Assembly: GCA_037176905.1 (NCBI GenBank)
Contig: JBBBWG010025001.1
Coordinates: 1-61,275 of the forward strand
DNA from: Azolla pinnata
Lineage: Eukaryota > Streptophyta > Polypodiopsida > Salviniales > Salviniaceae
Length of the DNA: 61,275 nt
Direction: 5' to 3'
Below the pieces are notes generated by a model. That model was not told the DNA's origin, searched no databases, and saw only the letters and a program-made list of their open reading frames with translations. Shown here piece by piece: positions 12,728 to 23,415 of the stretch. How positions within the stretch are numbered: the stretch's first letter is position 1; each line of letters starts with the position of its first letter. The position numbers were made by a program, and so were the translations under genes.

Positions 12728-12829
12728 ATGGCGGACTCCTGCGCTTGCTGCCTCGCCTTCTCCCTGCTTTGCTTGGCTCGCCCCGTTTCCTTTTCTCCCA
12801 CCAGAAACACTGCCTCCATCTCTATTTAG
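12728..12829 (+). promoter_or_regulatory. Upstream ORF in the FIP1 leader
   Basis: An ATG at 12728 opens a 33-codon frame (MADSCACCLAFSLLCLARPV at its start) that stops at 12829, 87 bases before the FIP1 start at 12917. The stop lies in 'tatttagggtttcg', which contains a telo-box-like AAACCCTA on the other strand. If the transcript starts upstream of 12728, this uORF would be met first by scanning ribosomes and could lower FIP1 translation. No transcript start is known here. Confidence 0.4.
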
Positions 12830-12850
12830 GGTTTCGATTCCATCCTTCAG

Positions 12851-12855
12851 CATCA

Positions 12856-12890
<35 letters not shown>

Positions 12891-13010
12891 ATCATCATCT
12901 TCTTCATTTCGACGCTATGGCAGAAGAAGATGAGTTCGGCGATCTTTATTCCAACAAGGTCTTATCTTCGTCTTCTTCTTCTTCTTCTTCTTCTTCTTCT
13001 TCCTCTGACG
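12851..13010. repeat. Trinucleotide tracts around the FIP1 start
   Basis: A (TCA/TCG)n tract at about 12851-12905 lies in the 5' leader, and a (TTC)n tract at 12968-13003 lies in the first codons, where it encodes a run of 14 serines (residues 17-30). A (GAA/GAC)n tract precedes both at about 12650-12690. Confidence 0.85.
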
Positions 13011-16000
13011 GAGACCATGTCGCTGCTGCCTTCCCTTCTGGGAGAAGCCTTGGCTCCTTGTTTCGTCTCCTCGAAGACGATCCTGATGATTTCAAGCAAG
13101 GAAGCGAGTTCTCTACCGTCAAAATTGAATCTTCCGTTGCTGCTTCAGAGTGTGGTACAGGTATGTGTACTCCGTTATTATTGAATGCCTTTGTCAATAC
13201 ATCTTGTGCTGGTTGGAAGTTGAATGATCCACATTCAGAAAGGAAGGATCTGCACTCGGAAAGTAATGCTGCTAAACACGGTGCCACCGGAGATATGCTT
13301 GATGTGATCATCCGAGCTCAAGGTTTGAACTGGTTCTGTCAGCTTTAGAGTAAATGTTAGTGCTGTAGGGTTGGACTCTTGTTGTTCTAATTCTAACTTC
13401 CTATTTGAACTCGGTAAATTATAGCTTGAATGCTATGTAACAATGTATACAAATGTTAATGTTTTATTTCTAACTATAGAACATTATTATAGTCAGTGTC
13501 TTTCCTAAACGTGATAGATGATATATGTCTGTGATCGTTTCAATGTGGGTTTTTTAGGTTTAGAATTGAAGGATGTGCGTGCAGACACTGAGAAAGGCGA
13601 TAATTGCAATGCCAGTGGGGGTATGTCTGTAAACTTAGCTCGGCGATTAGGATTTAACAATCTCAGTTTTTTAAGACTAATGTCTGCTTAATATTTCAGG
13701 TTTAAAGATAAATGATATGGATACAGACAGCGAAGATGATATAAAAATAGTTCTAGAACCTCGAGACAGGAGGACGAGGATGGAAAGTAATGGACACCAC
13801 ACAAGCGAAGATAGTGAAGATGGAGAGGATTTTGTTATATTGAATGGTAATAATCCTGTAAATGCTAGTTATAAGAAGATTCTAGTTGAATCAACTGGAA
13901 GGATTAAGTGTAGCCAAAATTCAGATGAAAAGGGGCAAAATGGAAACACCATTGGAGGGTATAAAGGATCTTCACAAATTGGCTATCCGAGTCAAGGATA
14001 CCAAAGGAACTATCAGGTATTTTCTAATGTGGAACTCAAAATGTTCTGAACTTGTTTGCACAGGGAAAACTACTTCTCTCATTTTAATGGTCGATAGTTT
14101 CTTTAGAAGTTAAGCTGCTGCAGAAAGGGATTTCAGAGGAATGCAAATCTGATGTCTTTTCAGAGTTTATGAATGAAAGATACGTCTTAAAAGCATTCAG
14201 TAAGAATAACGCTACAGAACATTCCTAATATTTTACCGTGGAAATGGGTAAATGGAGAACCAGGGATAGTAATTAGTGAATCTGTATCATACTGACGGAG
14301 GGATGGCTGTCTTTACGCATTCAAAACTGGAAATGGTTGTCAATGCAGAGAGATAAAGTGGCCCTAATGCTTAAACTCTGTGCAAATGGAAATGCAGACT
14401 TTTGATGTTCTGTTTTTCATGTTGATTGCTCAACAGTATGTGAGGTCAACTGCTTATGGAAGATCAATGCCTTTGAAACACGGGACCGTACAAGATGATT
14501 GGATTGGCAGTGGTCGAGGAACTGTGCAATCCCAAAGAATCTTACGGAGGAAGAATACCACTTCTGGCTATAAGCATGGAGTTGATTATAGCTTACCCTC
14601 GAAGAAGTGAGTTAAAAAACCTCTGATCGCATCATTCCCTATGCATGATTTGCTTATGTCAAATGAGTATGCAGGACGATATTTGACATAGATATCGAGA
14701 GTCTGGATGAGAAACCTTGGAGGCATCCTCATGGCGATATATCTGATTATTTCAACTATGGGTTTGACGAAAGCAGCTGGAAGGAGTATTGCCATAAGTT
14801 GGTACGGAATGAGATGGTTTAATAACGATGACTTCTGAATACATAGCATGGATTTTCAATTATGATCATGTTGGTGTGCATGTATTCAACCAGGCACAGT
14901 ATAGGTTAGAAAGTTTTAACAGCAAGATCGAGGTTTATGAGAGTGGGTCATTGGCACAGGTTTGTTGTAATCCTGGTCTGCTAGAAGTCATCTTTATTCA
15001 TATAGCCATATGACGTTTTAATTGGGATTGTGTAGGAATTTGATCCAGATCTGCCACCTGAATTAGCAATTGTTGCTAATAAAGGGAGATCAACTAATGA
15101 TGGAATAGCAGGAAAAACATATTTCCAAGGACATGTATGCTTCCATTACCTCAAATTTTGGTCCTAATAGATTCTACTGGTTTATAGTGATCAATTTAGC
15201 ACAATTTGGCCTTCTTCATTAAAAACCCTTTTTTTTTATCCGATTAATAGAAGTTGAATGTTGGTTCTGCTGTACAGCCACTTGCACATGCAACTCAAGT
15301 TGATGGAGGATTTTGGGAGCGATGTTCAGCTGTGCACACTCAAGGATTAACCAGAGCATCAGATGCCGTAATAGAAAATTAGTTAAATTTTCTTTCATGG
15401 GGATTTTTGAGAACATATCTGTAACACTAACTTCTGATTTTGTTCACAGATAGCTCTCATAGATGTAGCTTCTTCCAAAGAAGAGAGTTTGAGTGATGAC
15501 CATTGTCCAGAAGATTCTGGGACTGCGACTAAGATGACACATGATATAAGTCCAAGAAGTCAGTTAGATTTCTGCAAAAGTACCAGGGAAGAATTAAACT
15601 CACAGATAATGATCACTACAGAATCTCAAGCTTATTTCTTCAGGCATATAATTCCTGGTCAAACAGAATCTCCAAGAAACCACAGTACAAGCCTTATTCA
15701 TGAATCTCAACTGCTGCGTAAGAATCACAGCAGCGACAGTCAGAAATCTGTAGAAGAGAGAAGAAAATGCCAGGCGTCCATGGGTTGCAGCCAGAAAAAA
15801 TCTAGTATGAAAATCAATGGGAATAAGGGAGGATTTACAAGTAGTTTATTGCGCAAGTGTAAAAATAGAGGATATATCTCAGATAAGTGGAGTCAGTCTC
15901 GTTGTCAAGATAATATTCCCGGTGAGTCCCCATTACAGAATTCAATAGAACTTGCTGATAATGGATTAGTTTTTGGCTCAGAAGACAGAGAGAAAAAGGA

Positions 16001-19000
16001 CAAGGTTAGAGGCGTATTTAAACAAGGTTTAAATAGGGACGCTTTAGGGAAAAAATCTTTCACATGTGTTGTGGAAAAAGTAGTAAAACTGCCTATTGAG
16101 GTCAATGGAGGAAAGAGGGAGGCATTGCTTAAGAATAAACGTGGGTCAAATAAGAAGATAATGAAAGAAAGCTCTGGATTAATAAAAATGCGAGACTCCC
16201 TATGGGAAGGCAATGAAAAGCTAAAAAGTGAGAAAAGAATGACAGCTAAAAAGAGAGAAAAATTGGAGCTGAACGGTAACCCTGTCTGTGGAAATTCACA
16301 ACCAAGTAAAGTAGAAAGTAATCATAGAATTGTAATTAATGGTAATCAAGGGACAAAGCCTAAACTTGTGAAGGGCTTCATTCCTAAAGACAAACAGGAT
16401 TCTAGAGACAATATACACACATCGATGAGGATTAATATGAACCAAAACATGCGTGATAACATGTTCTCAGAAAAAAAGAAGCTTCCGGCCATACAAAACT
16501 TAGAGACAGATGTAAAACTGGATAATCAGGGAATTGCATCTATAGCTACTTATCGTGGTAACAACTTAATTAAGCATACATCGGTGTTTGGAACAAGTCA
16601 AGATGACAGGACCCAGCTGGGCTTCAGCAGCAGTAGAAGAATTCATTCAAAGAAACTAATGGGATCCCTAAAACTGCTGCAAACCTTGAAGAAAAGCAGG
16701 GAAGAAAAGAGTTTGTTGCAGCAGAGAGCAAGTCTGCATTCTGGAAACAAGCCTCAGTTTCATAATTTTAGAAAGAAAATAGGCAGTACAGACAGTATGC
16801 AGCCTGCAACTAAACAAAGAAGGAAAGTACATTCAGAATTCAAAGGAGAAATATTTAGAGAAATCCATGAAGACATGGAAGATGGGACAGAAGTTTTGGC
16901 TGATGTTGAAGGATTAAGCCCTATCAATGTGAAGAAATGTAGGCCTCCTGAACGTAACTGTGTTCCTGTTGAGCAGAGACAACATAGTCATAATAGGAAG
17001 AGGCGAGGGAGGGGTAAATATAAGCTAAATCAATCTGATGCAGCTGACTTAGGATACGGTAAAACAAAAAAGATTAGTTCCGAGTCAGTGATAGAGAGGG
17101 AGAATGAGAACCCAAAATCTGAATCGGGGAAAGACAGGAAGAGACTGTGCTCTGCTTCAGTGGATGACTGGAAAAAGGAAAATGAAGATCATAATCATAC
17201 GCTTGATCATACAAACTTGCAATCAGATAACATCACATTACAGGTACGCCTGGAATTATTTACTTTTTGTCAAAACAATATATCACAAAATGGGAATAAG
17301 GTAATACTCTGTGAAATGTTCCACCAGCAGTTGCATTTCAATTTTTTTGTTTTGTTTTGGCATTCAACTATGTGTTAAATATTTGTGTGATCAGAGTATG
17401 CCATGTCTGTATCTTTTAATGATATAATATATCTACCACTGATATAATCTATCGTTTAGCATATTTCAGCTGCTATACTCCTTAGCATATAGCATTGCTG
17501 GAGAATGGTAGCCTCCACACATCTTTTATGCATGCTTGTTACTAGTCTTATATAACTGGGACCTGAATTTGATCTGTGATACCTTGAGAAAACTCATGCT
17601 GTGCCTGTGGGATTGAATGACTTCCCGATCAGTATCACTCATAACCTTTATAGTAGATGTCTTGTTCTCGACCAGTGCAGCTTCGTTTATTTATATTTGT
17701 AGTGTCTCCATTATCTACACTAATTCAAATATTTTTCATTATGAGGAGTGAGAAGGAAGTTGCATTATTTTAAAAGTGTTGGTTTAGGAGACAAGGTGCG
17801 CAGGGGCCTGTGTTCTGCAACAAAATTAGATTTTATTGAGCACAAGGCAGCTAGGAAGCAACCAAACTTTCCAAAGTACTCCTGTAAATGTTTATTAGCA
17901 CATTTATATGTTAGTATGGTGTTGTGTGGAGACCTAGTATCTAACACTGTGATCTTACTAATATGTGATTTAAATAACAAAAAGCAGATTTTAACCCTAC
18001 ATTGTCTAGGCGTCCAACATGGGCCAGGGACTCAATTGCAAGGGAACAAACCAACTTTTCCCGTCTATTCCTATGAATGTTTGCTGGTATGTCTTTTAGC
18101 ATTCAGTGTAATATTTAGGTATAGACGCCGAAAGTAGTGTACTCCATGGGTTGCAAAGTTTCAGTATGGCTAACGTTCAAAATCTCAAAAGAAGCTCATA
18201 AGATGGATGGTGTTTGAACTTCATGTATGCTTCAGCTGAAAGATTATGAGTTGTGACCGGAAAATATCAAACCAATCTTGACATATTGTGATAAATCAGT
18301 GGCTGCCTCAAGGGTACTGAAATCAAAACTATATAGGTGGCTGTTGACGTGATGCTGAATTAAATTAAGGAAGAAAAATATTGGAATGGAATTTCCAAAT
18401 GTTTTGGGCAAGCAAGAAATTATTACTCATTGAAGAGTAGGATGAACAAAGTTCCAAATTGAAGCAATGAAGGACGCTTAATATGTCTTTAGTAGCACTG
18501 GGACAGAATTGCTCAACACTTTTGCAGACTCTGAAGGTTAGAGTTAAGATGAACTAATTTGAAGTTGGGTGAATTTCTAAAGTTGCATCTCATTTAGGGA
18601 ACTATTGTACGATCAATATTATGCCGGGCTGGAAATGTCAAATTTCTTGAAAAGTCAGCTTTGGGTGAGAAGAAGCTTTTAATATCAATGAAAGCATTAT
18701 TTTTCAAAGTGAAGCCTAGATGTTTGGGATTCATATTTTTACCTGAAATAAGGAGAATAAAGCTGATTCATCTTTAAGGAAAGTATATTATTGATCTGAA
18801 TTTCAGAGTTGAATAACTATTTCCAGTTACTGACTAAGGCACTGTTTGCAAGCTCAGAATTGGTTATAGCTTGTACAGTACATAGCATGGCTTTTGACCT
18901 TTCGTTATTGATACTCCTCTGGGTAAATGATGATGATTGTCTCTGTAGGTCAAGAAACACTGTTTGTGAAGAAGTTTGTTGCTGTATGATTACTTTTTCC

Positions 19001-21346
19001 TGCATACAAGTGACTAATAATACTTCCCAATTCTTTTCTGCCAAGAATTGCACATACAAGGCCACTGGCACATTTCTTAGTCCAGTAATGTACTGGCCTT
19101 GTAAAAGGAGAAGTACAGGTAGCATGTTGGTGTATACATTTGATTTCACAAAGAAAATGCAAATGCAAATGCAAATGCTCGGTCATTTGTGACCAATAAC
19201 ACCAGATGGAGTACATGCTATGTACAGTATCGACAAGAGGCATATTGTCTATATGCATGTTCATTGTTCTACTTCCATATATCCGACCTCCTGGCACAGT
19301 TTATATATTGGGTATTTTGACAGTTATCATGCATTGGTTGCTCATATCAGGCAGAATATGGATCGGTATCTAAGACTGGTGCTCATTTTGACAATAAAAT
19401 GGATGCTAGTTTGATTGTTCAGAAGTCAGAGCAATCAGTTGGTGACTATTGGGGATGTTTCCATGATGAATCTTTGGTCAAACATCAGTTACAGTATTAT
19501 GCAGATGCTGAGCTTGCTTGCAATTTGGTCATGCCAACTTTTGCTGGAACTCTATTGGACACAGAAGTTTGTAAATGCCTCTTGGTGACATTATGAAAAT
19601 GATTCAGAGAGATGCAATTGTTGCTAAATATTGGGGTAAAACATATGCGGATGTCATGTACAAGACAAATTTCTGTGCTGGCGTCAGTATGTCCTGTGTC
19701 TTATGTTAAATGGTTCCCCTATGCGCTGCAATGTGCTAAGAATATATCGTCAGAACCAAGTGGCACCATATACAGTGACAGTCTGGTTGTTCTGAATGCC
19801 AACTTATCTCTGTGCTTCAATTACATTTTACATTGCTTACTCAGAAGCCAGCATGATTTAGCTCGAATCTTATGCATAGCCAGAAATGTGATGGCTGTGA
19901 ATAAGTAATAGCTGATGATGTAATTTGCACTCATAGCTAGTTGCATGGTACTTTGCTCTGGCAGTTTGTAATCATCTATGCAAGTCTGGGTGAGTATCAC
20001 TTCTATTATCAAGAAACTTTCAAAGATTAACAACAGCTTTTACACAACGGGCATATGATTTTGTAACCATATAAACATGGTAAGATTCTGGTTTCTGGAT
20101 TCAAAGCTTTGAAGAAAGTGAGAAATCGGTGGCACAAAATGCAGGAGTTATAAATGAAAACGTGACGCTCAATTGAGAGTGATTGTACATAAGGGAAAGC
20201 CAAAACTCAACTGAGTGTATCCATGAATCAGCCAACTGTATCATATGACACACTGAGAATCATATGATCCTGTCATCTGCTCGTATTTGGCAGGTTGAGA
20301 TTAGTACATTGCAAGGGCTAAGAAAATAATGAACTTCAAACGGCAGTGGTCTATGTGCCCGTGTATAACACGTGCTTTGGTGAATCACCTAGGAAGTGTC
20401 GTTGCAGTTGTGTAGCAGCATTCTTGTTGCTTGTGTTCTGAATGCTGTTTTATTATTCACATTCGTTTTTGTTTAAAATATCATCGTTGATTTCTCATAT
20501 TTTGTTCCATATATATTCCCCTTCAGTTGGTTTGGTGCCACTATAATCATAAAAGTTATTTTTCTGAATTCCTACACCTGAAACCGTAATTCTGATTCTC
20601 TGGGTTTTTGAGATGGTAATTGAATGAAAACTTATCTTATGAAATAATTCGTCAAACCGTTTATGACTCTGTTATGTTAGGGGCTTTGATTGAGTTTTTA
20701 GTTTCATTCAGCAGAATAGCTTGATTACTGCTTAGTTTATACTGACTGAAAGAAGCTGCTTTCCTCCTTTCAGGTTTCTGATGTGGCTGCGCATGATATT
20801 GATAAAACAGAGCAACCTCAAGAGAATCTTCACGATACAATGAGTGCATCCTCACAGGACGAGAATCACCACAGAGGCCGTTCTAAATTTGAGAGATGGA
20901 CAAGCCACAGTGAGCATGTTGTGGAGGATATATCCCAAGGCATTATCAATAGAGGTAACCGCATCAGTTTTAGCAAAAGGTTTCAGGATGCAACTCCCAA
21001 ACCATACGAGGATGATGCAGAGTCTCTACCTATGGAGGGAAACAGCCGTGAGTCACAAATGATCAGAGTACAGAAACTTGGAAAGAAACGTAAAAGAAGT
21101 AAAATGGTGACAGTTCAGGAAAATGAAGGCTTCAGCGATGTAGCTAATGGTAAGGAGACGACCGTTCCTGAAATCACTGAGAAGTTTGTAAGGCGCAGAC
21201 AACGTTTTGAAGATCAAATGGTAGAGGAGCGAGTCCAATCTTCAATTCTAGCAAATAAACCTCTATCAAATTTCACTGTTGAAGTGAAGGCAGAACGACC
21301 AAGAAGAAAGCGGCAATGGTGTGGTAGTTCCTGCTTACGAAACTAA
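12917..21346 (+). CDS. FIP1: FIP1-like pre-mRNA polyadenylation factor
   Basis: Ten exons: 12917-13160, 13558-13620, 13700-14016, 14437-14606, 14675-14801, 14894-14959, 15036-15134, 15278-15367, 15450-17243 and 20774-21346. All phases close, giving 1180 residues, close to the ~1.2k of the long Arabidopsis Fip1 (FIPS5). The product is the CPSF scaffold that links poly(A) polymerase, CPSF30 and CstF77 in nuclear 3'-end formation. It starts MAEEDEFGDLYSNKVL, typical of Fip1. An acidic DSEDDIKIVLEPRD stretch follows. The diagnostic Fip1 motif is at about residues 265-330: FDIDIESLDEKPWRHP, then GDISDYFNYGFDESSWKEY and AQYRLESFNSKIEVY. The long exon 9 encodes a Lys/Arg/Ser-rich tail; the C-terminus ends with RPRRKRQWCG, a basic motif seen at the end of plant Fip1. 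The last intron is about 3.5 kb. Confidence 0.92.
17244..20773 (+). other. Large last intron of FIP1, with coding-like islands
   Basis: The 3.5-kb intron holds no complete gene. A coding-like island lies at 19351-19680. After a plausible acceptor (CTCATATCAG) the frame runs about 80 codons (KSEQSVGDYWGCFHDESL, then NLVMPTFAGTLLDTEV), and a +1-shifted frame continues with MPLGDIMKMIQRDAIVAKYW. This looks like an old coding fragment with a frameshift, but I cannot name the protein. A second area, 17748-18137, contains a loose duplication ('ggcagctaggaagcaaccaaac' and 'gcaagggaacaaaccaactt'). Confidence 0.35.
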
Positions 21347-22575
21347 ACCAGTATCGAGCATGAATACATTTACTTCAAACCATCCTGTAGAAATTGATAG
21401 ATCTGTCTGGCACCAATGAGGGAGTTTTTGAGACATTATGATTTATCGCAAGGTAGCAGCTAAAAATATCCATTGGGGTTTGGTTAGTATGCTGAAATAT
21501 ATATATGTTTCACCTGTTCAAATTTCAATACGAGGACTAAGATTTACATATTCCTCCCATCTGGAATCTTAAACATTTTCTCATCTAGACCACCGTGCTA
21601 CATTTGTAGATATGTTAAAATCTTGATTGTCGGTCATGGGCTCGACCAAAGAAATGTGGAATCGATTACTCACTTGAACTGGTTTACAGGAACATTATTT
21701 GGAAATAATTATCACGTTTTGGCAGTCCAAGTAGAGTTTCTCCATCACTTCTGTGCCCTGGTAAGCTGTTACAAAAAATGTGTATTGTTGAACATGTCAT
21801 CTGCTTTCTAGTCCTAATGGTGTTTATTATACTCCAGAGATGTGTACCTCAATATCAGACTCAAGGAAATGCATCCTGCTCATTTATGTCAGTCTTCTTT
21901 TTATCTACTGATGTTGAAGAAACGGTCTTTGAATTTAGATACAGGAGTTGAATTTGTGCTGTGTTAGAAGTGTTCATACTTCATAGTCGGTTATAGAAGT
22001 GTTCGCACATTCCATGATGTTCTATAAGGCTGATCATGTAATCATGTGCTCATGCTCCTATTTCCAGGTACTAACTAACTATGGAGCAAAAGCTTGTAAG
22101 TAAATCGGTCCATTTATCAATTCATCAGCTAACCCCTTGCCACAAATGCAGGAAATCCCCAAAAAGGATTCTTTCTTTAACTGTGAATCAGATTTACAGC
22201 AGCCATGATGGAAGGTGCATCATGAAGAGGTCTAAAGGATGATGCTTCTCTACACACTTGACTCTGATATGCTTTAAAGAGCTCTGAAGCACTGCCAACA
22301 AATGGCATTTGAACATTCAAAGTATCCTTTTTTCATTGCTCTCGAGCTATAACTCGGTTGCAAAAAATTTCAGTCAATTTCAATGTCGAGTGTTACTAGA
22401 CTGCATGGGAACAAAATGTGATGGAGCTACTTATCATTTTGTTTGGGACGAGATCAAAGAAAAGTAGATCCATGAGTAGATGAAACTCTTAACCATAGCA
22501 GCAGTTAACTGGACAGCAGAAGTGATCTCCCATCATGTTAGATTATATGAAATGTGATACCCAAATCAAAACTGA
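21347..22575. other. Intergenic: FIP1 3' flank
   Basis: No credible exon on either strand. The first few hundred bases are probably FIP1 3' UTR. Codon structure is absent in the short open frames present. Confidence 0.5.
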
Positions 22576-23104
22576 ATTACAGTCGGTGTTAGATCCTAGA
22601 ACATCCATGCTTGGTTTTCCAATTTCCCTTTCTTCAATCGATCCTCTCCAGTAAATTTGCTGTACAGATGCTCAAGCAAAACTCCGATCGACTACCCATG
22701 ATCCGATCTTTTTCAAAACGATCAAAAGAATTTTTGTTCCAAGTGAAATTTTGCCGATGCCAACTGGACATGTATCATCAACAGTCTGTTCATTACCTGC
22801 ACAAAAATGCCAAGTTGGATGAGTCCATAGATTCATAAATTTGAAGACTTCTCTCGAGGTTGAATCCATCTAAGCAGTAAAAAGATTGTTTTACATTGCT
22901 TGACAGGCAGGGGGGGGGTTCGATGATCCTCTTCATCCCATTTCTGCAGCTTCATCGTCCTCGACGATGGTGAGATCAAAGCTGGATACTAACAGAAAGG
23001 CAAAAGAATTTTCAGGTTCAGTTGCCAATATCTGTGCAGCAGCATAAGTACCCAGCTCCTTGTTACCATATATTCGGCCATGCTCCGAGCAAATGTTTCC
23101 TTTC
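22576..23104 (-). pseudogene. Duplicated tail of the adjacent PPR gene
   Basis: This segment repeats, in the same orientation, the last ~60 codons and the 3' flank of the PPR gene at 23416-25746. The block at 22935-23095 matches 23436-23600 at most positions, and its minus-strand reading retains the RIYGNKELGTYAAAQILATE-like segment. The block at 22585-22890 matches the PPR 3' flank at 23112-23430 ('gttagatcctagaacat', 'atgctcaagcaaaactc', 'catcatcagtctgttcatt'-type phrases). The period is about 500-526 bp. The copy carries coding sequence only for the end of the protein, so it cannot make a PPR protein by itself. Confidence 0.8.
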
Positions 23105-23415
23105 TAGGATCAATGTTAGATCCTAGAACATTTCCTTTGTTCAGTTTGATCCTCTCAAGTAATTTGCTGTACAAATGCTCAAGCAAAACTCTGATCAAAA
23201 CTACCCTTGAGTGTATGATCAAAAGAATATGATCAAAATATGATCAAAACTACTCTTTTTTTAAACTATGACCAAAAGAATTCTTGTTCCAAGTGCAATT
23301 TCATCTATGTCTGGACATGCATCATCAGTCTGTTCATTCATTGCCTGGTAAAATCCCATTAGTTGGATGAATCCATCTAGATCCATAAATTCTGAGACTC
23401 TTGAGGATTAATCAT

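Noticed and set aside
17748-18137. 129-codon frame in the FIP1 intron, LTR-like phrases
   Set aside because: Some 'tgtgtggagacc' sequence recalls LTR ends, but I could not find paired LTRs, primer-binding site or polyprotein motifs.
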